Source: Sipunculus nudus
Lineage: Eukaryota > Annelida > Sipuncula > Golfingiida > Sipunculidae
Length of the DNA stretch: 64,000 nucleotides
NCBI GenBank assembly: GCA_026874595.1
Contig: CM049306.1
Coordinates: 42,722,019-42,786,018, forward strand
Direction: 5' to 3'
The notes under the pieces were generated by a model. It saw nothing but the letters and a program-made list of their open reading frames with translations, did no database searches and was not told the DNA's origin. The translations under genes and the position numbers were made by a program. This document shows, piece by piece, positions 12,690-23,740 of this stretch (its first letter is position 1; every line of letters starts with the position of its first letter).

Positions 12690-12800
12690 CTTGATGATCA
12701 GGTACTGTTAAACCAGGATGGTGGCGCCACCCACAGTATCTGAATTTTTACAAACTGTTTCGTCTTTTTGAAAATGTTGCCTTGTGTGCGGGATACCTAA
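12690..12800 (+). repeat. Possible diverged fragment of the 61-63 kb repeat family
   Basis: The sequence around the palindrome GGTGGCGCCACC (12719-12730) resembles the stretch around the same palindrome at 62368-62379. Both have a TGATCA-like word upstream and a T-rich segment ending in TTTTTGAAA downstream. Similarity outside the palindrome is patchy, so homology is tentative. Confidence 0.3.
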
Positions 12801-12885
12801 TATAGAATTAAGCATGGGTACTTCATTTCTTCAAGCCGATACATATTAACTGATATTACTAAAGACATCTTGTGTACAGGTGAAC

Positions 12886-12911
12886 CCCCCCCCCACACAC
12901 ACACACACACA
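12886..12911. repeat. Poly-C/(CA)n microsatellite
   Basis: A run of C residues passes directly into alternating CA dinucleotides. It is simple sequence with no coding content. Confidence 0.85.
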
Positions 12912-14004
12912 GTGTTCATCGTCATAAAAATCTATATAACTTGTTCCGAGCCTTGAACGGTAGATCATGCTGCTGTTGTTCAAGTTTACGACTTTGACTA
13001 GACACATTTGTACATCCATATGAGAACAGATATTTCGAACTTGCTACTGTTACAACCCATACGTACTGTACTTTCAGCTGAGGGCATTTGTCAGCTTCTG
13101 TCGATATTTTGGCCCTTGCTCATACCTAAGAACATATGTCCGATATACGTGATGTGGGAATCCCGCAAAATTTTACTTGCTTAAAAGGAAGATCAGGTGA
13201 CTTAGTTGATTCTCTAGGAGCTATGCCTGTACGATCTATGGTGTTTTTATGCGGGCATCACGCAAATATTGCACTTGCTTCAAATAAATGATCATGTTAC
13301 CTAGTTAATTCTGTGGGAACGATCGCGTTGTAAAAAGGCTTTTCCAAACTTTGTCATAACCGTCAGATATGTGAGCCTTTGTCATAACCTTTTATTTTTT
13401 ACTTGGAAAAAAATATGGGCGGATGAACAAAAGATACGGAACCATTCGATTACCTTCATTTCAGTGGCAACAAATTGAATATCCATATTCACAATGCACC
13501 TGCTCTCAACGGTATTATTAGGTTAATTAATATAATGGTAAATAAAATGTTTAAAAAGACAAGTATTAAGTTTCAATATTTAATCATTTATTCATTTAAC
13601 AACAAACCAGGCGGAATTATTTTCTTGTCCACAATATAGAGGAAAGGGCCGTTGTGATTTAGTTAATTGAAATTTAATAGACATTAATCTTACTTAACTT
13701 CTCCTAGACTACGTAAAGCTCATTTGTAGTGTGTTCTATCAAGAAGATTGGACATTATTTTTAGACTCTAGAGAAGTAACAAATGTAGACAATAAAAAGT
13801 GTATATATTGGTAAGTTTGAAACCTGACTGTTTATACAAAATCTTAATATGTGGCACAATTTGGGCATTAAGTTACAGTATATTTTAAAATGTTTTGAAA
13901 TATTTTGAATTAAAAAAATGTGTGGTCAGGTAAAATTGTTGGATTGTAGATTTCAATTTCTTCCGGATCTCCGTGTCTGGTGGATAAGTTTGCACATTCC
14001 AAAT

Positions 14005-14039
<35 letters not shown>

Positions 14040-14934
14040 CAAATCGGTAGGTTTTATCAAATACTTGACCCTAATGGGAACTCGCCGGGTTTTTAATTTA
14101 ATTTCTTGGGATATAACAAAATATCGTTTTTATTTTCTGTCTGCCGGACCCGGACATTAAGTTTCAGTCGTTGTAAGGAAGTTTCAGTTATCAGTATGTT
14201 ATGCCAAATATTATATTGTTTTCGTATCGTTTTAGTACATTTTAATATTGTCTATTTATACGGGATGTTGTTACCTTGTGACAGGTCAAGGACGTGCGCT
14301 ATAAAACCTAGGAAAAAAGTCTCAAGTATGTCTTCCGAATTTTTTTTTTCAGTAAACCATAGTTTCAATACAGAAGGTTATATAAACCAAGCTGGCTTTA
14401 AACTTGGTATTTTGAAATAAGAAATAAAAAACATGGAAATAAATCATAAAATCAATGCACATTACGAATCCAGTGTACTGTTATTCATAACTGGGAACGA
14501 GACCATATAATAATGACTTGCTGTAGATCGAGCTTTTTGAAAATATTTTATTCATAACTGAAACACTTGTTTACATGTAACCTCTTAAATAAAAAAATAA
14601 TATTTTGAGGAACTTTTTTTTATTATATGTTAGTTTACTCATAATAGCTATCTGTCAAAATGCAAGCAGATTTTTCAGCTGCTGATTAGTTGATGTTATT
14701 TATACACATGACCATCTTTTAGGAAAGATGAAGTTCTCTAAGATGAACTAACATGAATCTAAAAAATCGCTAAGGAATGGAGAAATATATATGGACAAAA
14801 TGTATAATTCGTCTCAGAGAAATACAGGAATTACCCGATAAAAATATATAATAACCCAGGTGGAATCGGGTAGTTAAAACGGTGTAACGTCAGCCATAAA
14901 AACTATCACAGCAAAGTTACAACGAAATGAAAAC
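12912..14934. other. Intergenic, no gene seen
   Basis: AT-rich sequence with a (CA)n/(TA)n microsatellite at about 14005-14039, which lies inside an 80-codon open frame and explains it. A further 104-codon frame (14106-14420) lacks motifs. Nothing else was recognised. Confidence 0.5.
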
Positions 14935-15780
14935 CCTTACCTCTTTCAGTGTCAGTCAAAAGAAAGTGTTCCCCGTCGGCGGTGGCCTTGAGGAAATTTA
15001 TCCGCGGATGAACGAGTGGCCTCCATTTTTAATCTTTTGATTAAAAAAATGTCAAAATACGATGTACAGTATCATGGACAGCCCTCACGTTTGCTGCCTG
15101 TTTCAAGTTTATGTTGCAGCGACACAATGCAACGCAATCTGCAAGACGGGATCGCTGCTATGGCTCAGTCATGGTAAATACGAAATGGAAGAGTTTAAAC
15201 CAACTTCTCAAAGTAAAACACAAATCAGGTGGTGACAATCTGGATGGAGTACTTTTGAATCACGTTGCGTCGATACCAAACCGCACGAGGTTCGACACTG
15301 ACAGCGGACTTACTTCCAGCTCCGGTACATATCCTGGTAAGACTAGTGACAAGTTGACCAAGTAAATGAAACGCACCGACAGTTGGTTCATTGATTTCCA
15401 GTAGCGTGCGGGACGGGCCACCAATCATTGTCGGTCTTGATGGGTCTGCGGCTCAAGGCTGGCAGTGCTGTAATTATAAACGGCAGAGTTGGTTAAATGG
15501 GCTTAATGGTTTACGATCAGACATGAACGAAGTGGCGTGCTGATAAGGCTGCCCTGCATGCAAACAGGTATAACATACGGTCCTACACCACAAGGCTATC
15601 TGGGGCACCCCGCGGTGGATTATAATTACTGACCCCCGGCACCCTAAACAAGCTAACTGGTCATGGAGGCTAATATCTCCCGCGATGGTTAACCATAAAC
15701 CGGTGAACGGCGTCGTCCAGGTTAATTGGATACCCTTTCCAAACGCCACGACGCCATCTGAGGTCTTTTGTCAAATTAAG
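14935..15780. other. GC-richer block of unknown nature
   Basis: This interval is clearly richer in G and C and in CpG than its flanks. Open frames of 67-91 codons occur on both strands (15111-15365 plus, 15225-15428 minus, 15474-15749 minus), but none shows a recognisable domain. A donor-like GTAAGA occurs at about 15335. It could hold diverged exons, an old transposon or a regulatory island. Confidence 0.3.
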
Positions 15781-15883
15781 TACGTTAACTAAGGTTTCTC
15801 GTATACATAGGAATGAATATTAATTAATCATGTGGGTTCATTGCTAGTTGTGTATTATCTTAAAGTTACAACAAACTAGGTCT

Positions 15884-15945
15884 GACTGGTCAGATGGTTC
15901 GTGCGCTGGATTTATAAGCGAGGAAATCAAATAACGACAAAACAA
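15884..15945 (+). repeat. tRNA-like 5' half, possible SINE head
   Basis: The segment contains an A-box-like TGGTCAGATGG followed by GTGCGCTGGATTTATAAGC, which can be read as the D arm and anticodon arm of a tRNA. No convincing B box follows at the expected distance, so it is not a functional tRNA gene. A similar degenerate segment lies at about 16275-16340, ending in TGTCCGGTGCAAG and a T run. These may be decayed tRNA-derived SINE pieces. Confidence 0.25.
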
Positions 15946-16344
15946 CATGTGGTAGCCGTAGGACTGGGTGTACGGGATGCATTATTGCCTTACTTTACTT
16001 ATTTAAAACTAATGAGAGATACGTTAAAGGTACAGAAAACATTTACGTCAAAATTTCATGTTTATAAATGTTTCTCAGCAAAATCATCTTCAGCAAAGCA
16101 CATGGATCTATTTTTTCCAGTTCACGTGTAACTGTCTACCTTAACACGACTGAGTGACCGGACGTCCGATCATGCCTGCACGTGACAACTCCAAAATACC
16201 CAGAAGACTAATGACAGAAGAATCTCAGAAGACACAGGGGGTGGAAACTTGAAAAATCTATTTGTGAAGGTGCACAGTACGGCCACCTGATGGCCTGCGC
16301 GCTGTTTATGATTTGAATCACTGATTGTCCGGTGCAAGTTTTTT

Positions 16345-19300
16345 TCCACCTGTTTCAGGCAGTTTTAGAACAAATATTGGTATATACTTTTATATTTTGA
16401 CAAGAAAACATTAATCTTTAGATTTTTCATACCTGGTATGTAAATAGGTCTCATTTAGTATCGAGTGAAAATGGGGTGGGTTGGCGAAATATTGCTATTA
16501 AAAAATCATACCGCTTGCCAAACATGTAATTGTCAGTATGTCCTCCAACTGGAACAATAAAATGTTCGTGTATTTAAACCTGAAAAAAAACTTATACATT
16601 GTATTAATTCAATTGAACGGAGCATTATAATAACATAGTGTAAATGAAGTTTTATATTAGTGGCATTTGTTGGTATTCTGCCTGTGAATAAAGGCGATTA
16701 TTCTTTTTCTTTTTAGATAAAGGTTCTACTGTCAGAGGGTTGTACAGAAAGTGACCGGCCTTCTCGATATTAAAAGCAAACATGAAAATCCCTGTTGCTG
16801 AAATTAAAAAAAAAAATAATTTCTCACGCCTAAAACCATAGACTTGCCCAGTCGAATAAGGACAGAATTATTCCATCACCTTGATTACTCTATTTGCTTC
16901 ATTTGAATTTATGCGACGTTATTTATTTTTTCCAAAATCTTTCACAAAAATTTAAAAAAAAACTCAAGGATGCAAATAAAATTTAATCCTGGGAATATTT
17001 TACCAAAAGAAATATTTACGTGAACCCTAGGTAATTTAACATCTGAATGTTATGGAGACTAAGGCATTTCATAAGGACCAGCTGTATCAGCTGTACCATA
17101 TAGTTAGCACCGGCTGCTTGAGGGCTAGAGTCACCTGACGACGTGATTAATATAGATAGCTTATATAACCCTTCTACATGTCACGACCTGGACGTCTGTG
17201 TTGCGTGCGGCGGACACAGGTTTTCAGTTGAAATAACAGCAGATCAGAATCTGCAAGAATTCTAGGATGACGGCAAGCATGGCATAGAAAGAGCATGGGC
17301 TGATTCAATTTATCAAAGATTTAAAGGCAACAAACCCACGGGAGATCAATCATGCCACACGCCTCAAGACTCATCCGAACGGATTATTCCAGTAGTGAAA
17401 CGCATAAATAAAAGAAGGGTTTATTGACAAGCCTAAGTGCCATTTCCGTCCAAGAACACCTACTGTGATTCAAAGCAATTCTCTGTCTGAAGGTTTTTGT
17501 TTACTATGTGTTCATTAGCGTGATTCCTATTGTAGAAAATAACAATGACATAGATAAAAGCAACAACGGGAAAGACTGATGATGAAATTTTATTCTGAAA
17601 TTCAATATAGCAACCCTTTTTTTATACTCCCTGTAATAATAAAAAAGGCTATGTAAATCTAATGATAGTACCCCATCAATTGGTATAATTTTACTTCCTT
17701 TCAATCAAACATGATTCAATAAAATAGTGAAGTATATCTTCTTCAGAAAACTTGTTATTACTGAAACACGAAGGCAATTTATTATTTATACTCATTTGTA
17801 AACATCTCAAGGCAGCTTTTACAAGTGAATTATGATTCATTTACATAAACGATAGAGAAGCAAATTCTGTAGTAGATTATCACTGTGTTGATTTCTATCA
17901 GAATCCATTTTTGTTCAATCTAATTATTTGGTAACGCAATCGAGGAAAAATGGTATCTGCACGTAAACTTCTTTATGATTAGTTTCAATCGTGGTAAACA
18001 TAAAATTTTAATATGTCCTTATGTAGGGGCATTGTAATTTCTGTAAGATTAGAGCTTGTAGATAGAAAGGTTTAATACGTACTAATGAAATCATTTCATA
18101 TCGCCCAAAAACATTCCGTACTTCAACAAAAGATGTTTTCAAAACATGAGCGCGCCAAAGCTTCTTCTTTGCTAATTTTCTCCAAAACCCATTACACCCG
18201 TTTCTGAGAGAGATGTTTCTATCAGAGCGAACAGAGACTCATTATCAGGGAGGGGGGATAATAACCCGCCGTCTTATTGAATACTGCACGTTACCTTGCC
18301 TCCGGCTGGCTAACTGATGGATCCATAAACATCAGATGAGAATATAAATGCGGCTCACTGTCCATCAAGTAACAATAGATTATCAGGACGATTGTTAAAG
18401 CATACCCGGTCGGAATAATGGGGTTTTCAGTTATGAAGAAATATAGAAGCCGAACCGAAATGTAGAATAATATGAATTTTGAGAGAAGGCTACATTTGAT
18501 ATTGAAAGATATTTACCCCGTGAGTACTTCCATCATTGGTTATCTTATATGTAATAAACGGGTTGAATATGCAGGTATCCGTATAATGATTTATTACATA
18601 CAATGCTCAGAATAACGAGTTCTGTCGAACCAGTGAGACAACATATCCAGACACATATACACACACACACACACACGATTGCTTGCGCTCTGATCCCTAG
18701 GTTTTACTTAATACCAATTAACTTATTGTGTATTTTTACCTTTGTCCCTTGTTGGTTCTCGTAAAAAAAGATTTCTCTGGGTCGCTTCTGGGACTGAAAC
18801 TTTCAAATCATAATGAATGAATGGAATCTAATTTGCAAAACCCTGAAAATTGTTTTCATTTAATCCCCCATGATGGGCAGGGTGGTCTGTAAGTTCTCTA
18901 AAACCGTTTTCAGGAACAAGTGTGTCGAATAACGTTCCCCAACACCGAGTTCAACATACGGTATAGCATACACTTTGTCTTCATAATGCACCCAGTAAAA
19001 GCGTAATCAATGCAATATTCGATAAGGTATTCGCTTCCCTTTGTACGCTCTGTCTGGAGTTGTGCGAAAACATTTAAACGGATTGTGTGCATTGTAGAGC
19101 GGTTTTGGACACACATATACAATTAATGAGTGTCCACACTGCGTTGATGCGAATACCATATTCATGATTTCGGTATCGAAACTATACCTCCATGCAGATG
19201 TGGTTTCACGGATGCGGATCACAATATGAATGAACAAGGATGTAGTGTGAACCGAACGTTGATATACATAAAAGATATCCGTTACTGTATTCAGTGATAC

Positions 19301-21096
19301 GGGTGTAGTGTGAACATAGGAAACTGAGAAAAAATTCTTTCGGTTATACCGCCTTATAAGCTATCCACTTGCATTTTACATAGTGTGGCAACATTTGTTC
19401 TGTTGATCTCCAAAATGACAATAAGGAACCTTGCGGGGAAAGCAAAAAATGGCTTTTGTTTTAAAAAAAGGTTAAAGTATTTTGGGTAAATAATATTCAA
19501 ATTTGATAAGATATAAAGTATTTCAATATAAAATGAATATTGTTAATTAATTAATTTGTTGATAAATTAATCAAATTAGACATATCGCTGGGATTAAGGG
19601 TAGTGGTCTTTTCATAATACATCATAACGGAAATAAATGCTTAATAGTTCACTGATCAGCTGCATGTAATATATTGTTTTTCATTTTTAAAGCTAATTTA
19701 CATATTTGTGTCATTCAATAACTAATTTGCATATATAATTAAATTTGCAATTAAATTTCCATTGGGAAAAGCGGTACTGATTTTTTTTAATTGAATATAA
19801 TTTAGAAGCATATATTAAGTGTGATTAAATGGTTTGTCTGCTTACTTAGGTACTTGGTCTCTCCCTCTATTTGTCCAGTTAATATACAATGAGCTAATAT
19901 GCTTATGTAATGTGCAACGCGTCGATTCGTGTTTATCGTAGGGTTTGTGATGCGTATTTATTTATGACAAGGTGTGATTCTTTTTGTCGATGCCGCGTTT
20001 AAATTTGTCTTATCCTCAAAGTAGTCCACTGAATATATAATTAGTTAATTAGCATATGTAATGAGCGACGCGTAAAATAATGATCATCTTGCTTTTTGTG
20101 CGAAATAAGCATATACATCCTTGGATCTCTTATGTTAAGGAACTCATTTTTGCATGATATAAGTTACAGTAAAATTGTACTACTTGAATTATTTTTGAAA
20201 CAGTTTAAGGAAATATGTTATTCATGATTTAATGTATTACCATAAATAACCGGTTAGGAGGGGCATGAGGGTGTCAAACTCCTCTTTGGGTGAAAGAGAA
20301 TGAATATTTTATCCCTTTCAGGTTTAAGGATGGTTGTAGTATATGCGTTTGGTCATGTTTTTTAATTTTATTTTTAAATCGATTCTTCTTAGGACAACCG
20401 ATAATTATACCAGATATCAATAATCGTACTGATTCTTGTCAAAGCAATCGATTATCATTTGTGTATACTTGCCTTTATATTTAGCATATGTGTCACGCCA
20501 GCATTTTTATCCATCTATGTATATGAATCACATATGCATGGATGTGCAATTTAACCATGTAAAAATTATGACATTTTCATCTGTCGGAGTGTCAGTTTTA
20601 AATAATGAGACAAAAACTGGCATATGATCATATTATAAAAATACTGTAGAGATATTACATTATTGAAATATACGTTAAAAGTGCTAATATGTTAAATATA
20701 AAATGCGGTTATATACTTGTCAGGTTTTTATATCCTCACCCTGACTCTTTTACCATGTTTTAAATCCTTATCTCAATGTCTTATATTGAATGTTCTGTAG
20801 AGTATGAAGTTTGTTCATCCTTATTATAGGTAATCTGTGGATAATTAACTGTTCTGGATAAATGGCCAAGTACATGTCCAGTGTGTCCAAGTTTACAGCG
20901 TTCTATTATTCATGTAGCATACATCTCTATCCATAAGGAATATTTACGCAATAAGCTTCATCGTATAAATATTTTATTTGATACCTACTGATACATGATT
21001 TAATCACATAAGTTGTAATTACTTACACGTAAATAGTATGAAAATGTACGTATAATCACAATATATTGACTTTATTGATCGAATATTGATCGAATT
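16345..21096. other. Intergenic, no gene seen
   Basis: AT-rich DNA with only short open frames. A (CA)n microsatellite sits at about 18658-18676. Two roughly 45-bp related segments ending in GCGACGCGT-like words occur near 19875-19923 and 20030-20074. A GC-richer patch at 18880-19260 is open for 70-76 codons on the minus strand but without recognisable motifs. Confidence 0.5.
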
Positions 21097-21323
21097 ACAT
21101 ATGTCATTAGGCGCGGATCCAGGATTTTTTGCAGGGAGGGGTCAACGGATGTCATGCATAAAAATTGTCTTTAAAAAAGGTCGTTGGTAGGGGGGTCACG
21201 ACCCCCAACCCCCCTGTCATGCATAAGATTTGTCTAAAAAAGGTCGTTGGTTGAGAGCGGGAGGGGGGTTCTAGACCTCACCCCCCCCCCCCCCCCCCCG
21301 GATCCTCGCCTGGTCATATATGT
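21097..21323. mobile_element. Small element with GGATCC-type terminal inverted repeats
   Basis: The ends read AGGCGCGGATCC (from 21109) and, reverse-complemented, AGGCGAGGATCC (ending at 21311), differing at one base in twelve. A further ACATAT inverted match lies just outside. The interior holds two direct copies of a ~40-bp segment beginning GTCATGCATAA and ending GGTCGTTGGT, plus a 19-base C run at 21281-21299. Short GC-rich elements with GCGGATCC ends are typical of non-autonomous DNA transposons, perhaps hAT-related. No clean target duplication is seen and no transposase is encoded. Confidence 0.55.
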
Positions 21324-21479
21324 TTTTCATAACAAGGAAATCGACACCTATTAAACTGTAAAAATTGGGGGATGTTGGTATATACAGCAGAAATTGTTTT
21401 AGTTAAGTTACCTGTAATATGCGTGGCATATGTGACTCATTTACCAGAGTCCGTTAGAAAATAGCACATGTAATGTAAA

Positions 21480-21506
21480 CCTGCATGTATGAGGCTTACA
21501 TGCAGG
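21480..21506. repeat. Perfect 10-bp stem hairpin
   Basis: CCTGCATGTA and TACATGCAGG are perfect reverse complements separated by seven bases. No flanking gene or T-run suggests a role. Confidence 0.6.
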
Positions 21507-22579
21507 AAGAGACAGGGTCATTATATAACTGCCTCCTTTGAACCTATCATGTTCTGATAGACATGAAATGGATGGACTTTATATAACAAAATAAAAATAG
21601 TATATGCACTCGCGTATACGGTATGTTAAAACCCAAGTACGATATGCAGGGTATTCATTAAATGCATTTTATTACAATATGTATACAGCATACTGACGTT
21701 ATAATAAGTGTCATTTCAGTGCATATGTTCTTATCTGGTACCATGAATAGACTCTAATATTAACATGTAGTAATCTTTCATCCTAAAACACTGGTACGCT
21801 TATATTTACACATATATCTTCAAGTGTGGTTAGTTTATAAAATGTCAATATCTTGAACCATTTATCACCCTTAGTCAATGATGTTTAATCAAAAACTTTG
21901 TTCGCTAAAAGAATCATCCATTCTTAATGTTCTTGCTGAGATGGTTCACATTGTTATCATTCTTTGGCCGTATTTGCGTATTACTTGGACACCAAACAAG
22001 CATTTTAATGTGTAAATATCATCCGTAGTGATCAATTATACGCTCTGTGTTCAATTTAATCAAAACCCGCATTTCGTTAAATTTTCTTATTTCTGCAATA
22101 AACCCTGTAAATATGTTTCCAATATCACAAATAATGAAAATAAAAAAAAACCGAAATATTCCCGTTGCGTTATGGTAACATGGAACCCGCCAGCTACACT
22201 GATACCCCGCACTATTATGGCCTCGCAGCGCTGATGCCATAATGGAGCCGAGTATCAGACTAAACCCGATACCCATTATTAGTTTGTAAGGAAATACGTT
22301 ATTGGCCACTTAGTTATTTTACCCCGGACTATGTTCAATCAAAGCGCACATAACAAAAAGATTGCCTGGTGTAGCCATTCGGACGCTGAACCATAACTTC
22401 ACAGGTTAACTGTTCCGCCGAAATGTCAAAACGGAAGTGACGGATTGAAAGTCTGATATGATGATAGGATGCGTCCATAGCGAAAAGACTATTGCTCCTG
22501 CGGAAAGACAAAAAAATTAAATTATGTCTTCCGTTGGAAGGTGAACATTTCCAAGTATTACGAACCCTGTGTTATCATG
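21507..22579. other. Intergenic, no gene seen
   Basis: AT-rich DNA. The 96-codon minus frame at 22019-22309 has hydrophobic stretches but no family signature and overlaps a plus-strand frame. It is not called as a gene. Confidence 0.45.
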
Positions 22580-22705
22580 CGGCCCTTAGGCTATATATCA
22601 AATGGCTGAAATATTATTTAAACTGCCAAGGTATATAAGATGTCTCTGAAATTATCGAAACTCAGCACTACATATCCCATTTAATATATCACTATTTCCC
22701 TCAGT

Positions 22706-22709
22706 ATAC
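22706..22709. repeat. Target-site duplication of the solo LTR, left copy
   Basis: ATAC immediately precedes the LTR and is repeated exactly at 23489-23492. A 4-bp duplication fits integration by an LTR retrotransposon integrase. Confidence 0.65.
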
Positions 22710-22711
22710 TG

Positions 22712-22800
22712 TTACAGGTATCTGTTTTATTGTTCGCAGGAGTGTTACAGGTGTCTGTTTTGTTTTGCGCAGGAGTGTTACATGTGTCTGTTGACATTCT
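22712..22800 (+). repeat. ~34-bp tandem repeats in the solo LTR U3
   Basis: Three diverged copies of a unit reading roughly TGTTACAGGTGTCTGTTTTG then GCGCAGGAG follow each other at the start of the LTR. Repeated blocks upstream of the TATA box are common in LTR enhancers; here they also repeat the terminal TGTTAC word. Confidence 0.65.
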
Positions 22801-22982
22801 GATACGTGTAGCGCAGGCGTGATTCTTTGCTATGGGAACCTCGCTTGTTGGGTGCCGGCTCGCGTGTGGGGTCTGAAGCGTAGAGACACAGCGTTCTTTG
22901 TTCTAGATGTTTCGGGTCTGTTCATGTGCGTGTATATTGTTCTTTGGGAATTATCCATTTCTAGAATTTTTGGGTGAGAAGC

Positions 22983-22989
22983 TATAAAT
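22983..22989 (+). promoter_or_regulatory. TATA box of the solo LTR
   Basis: TATAAAT lies 273 bases into the LTR and 285 bases upstream of the candidate poly(A) signal, consistent with an LTR promoter on the plus strand. Confidence 0.45.
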
Positions 22990-23267
22990 GAGGGACTGTG
23001 TTGAGAGCCGGCAGAAAGGAAAATACCAGCAAGCACTAAGAGTGTTAATTTCTCATCAGTTTTGGGACCTTTTCCGATAATTTCAGTGGTGTCAGATATT
23101 CAACGAATTTGAATACAGATTTTATACGGACTGTCTCCAGTTTGCCTTTGGATTATTACTATTTACGTGGATTATTGTATTAAGGGACTTTTGGTGAGCT
23201 GTGATAGCGGTGGTATCCAGAGATCAGAGCCTAGGATCCGGACACTTTTGTACTGTACATTTTTATT

Positions 23268-23273
23268 ATTAAA
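23268..23273 (+). terminator. Candidate poly(A) signal of the solo LTR
   Basis: ATTAAA, the commonest variant of AATAAA, lies downstream of the TATA box and before the T/G-rich remainder of the LTR, as expected for the R region. In AT-rich DNA the match alone is weak. Confidence 0.35.
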
Positions 23274-23740
23274 CTGTGTAATTGTATTGATTTAGTGTAT
23301 TCTAATGTAAGGATTGTTCTAAGGATAAACTATAATTATTTGTTAACAAAAAAAAACCATTGACTTCTTTATTCATTCTGATAGACGTTTCACGCTGCTT
23401 AGTGTTGCGGAATCTGATTTTTGTTGTCTCCGTGGCAAATTTGTGCTGATCACGAGTACGTGATCTGTTGTTATTAGGTTCCGTAACAATACCGATTTGT
23501 ATTTCATGCAATTTGGCCGAGACAACTGCGTCTATGTATAAATTGCTAGGTTAACTGAGTAAGGACATCAACAGAATTCCATATCATATGGGTGTACGTG
23601 TTAGGACGCTAGCACACGCTTTCTCTCTTATATATCCTGGTATTAACCAGACCGGTGCCTACCGCACCTCCTAGTAGTGCGTGTGTAATTATCCTCATAA
23701 ATGATTCATAACATCGAGGAACACCCGAAACGAGCACTCG

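Larger units (their letters stand above)
22710..23488 (+). mobile_element. Solo LTR of an LTR retrotransposon (779 bp)
   Basis: The segment begins TGTTAC and ends GTAACA, a perfect inverted pair of the TG...CA type that bounds LTRs, and it is flanked by ATAC on both sides. A TATA box (22983-22989) and an ATTAAA poly(A) signal (23268-23273) occur in the order expected for U3-R. No internal coding region or second LTR follows, so this is most likely a solo LTR left by recombination between two LTRs. TGTTA...TAACA ends are common in BEL/Pao and some gypsy elements; the family cannot be fixed without the internal region. The copy at 34 kb supplies an empty-site comparison. Confidence 0.65.
22580..23740 (+). 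repeat. Dispersed repeat copy 1, split by a solo LTR
   Basis: The segments 22580-22709 and 23493-23740 align in order with the uninterrupted sequence 34080-34450. Shared words include TGTCTCTGAAATTAT and CATTTAATAT in the left part, and ATTCCATA, TATTAACCAG, CTACCGCACCT and CGAGGAAC in the right part. The copies are diverged, suggesting an old repeat of unknown class. The 779-bp solo LTR interrupts this copy only. Confidence 0.6.

Noticed and set aside
15884-15945. Functional tRNA gene
   Set aside because: No B box and no closing acceptor stem; kept only as a possible SINE remnant.
22019-22309. 96-codon minus-strand frame with hydrophobic stretches
   Set aside because: Hydrophobicity comes from T-rich codons; no family signature, and the opposite strand is also open.
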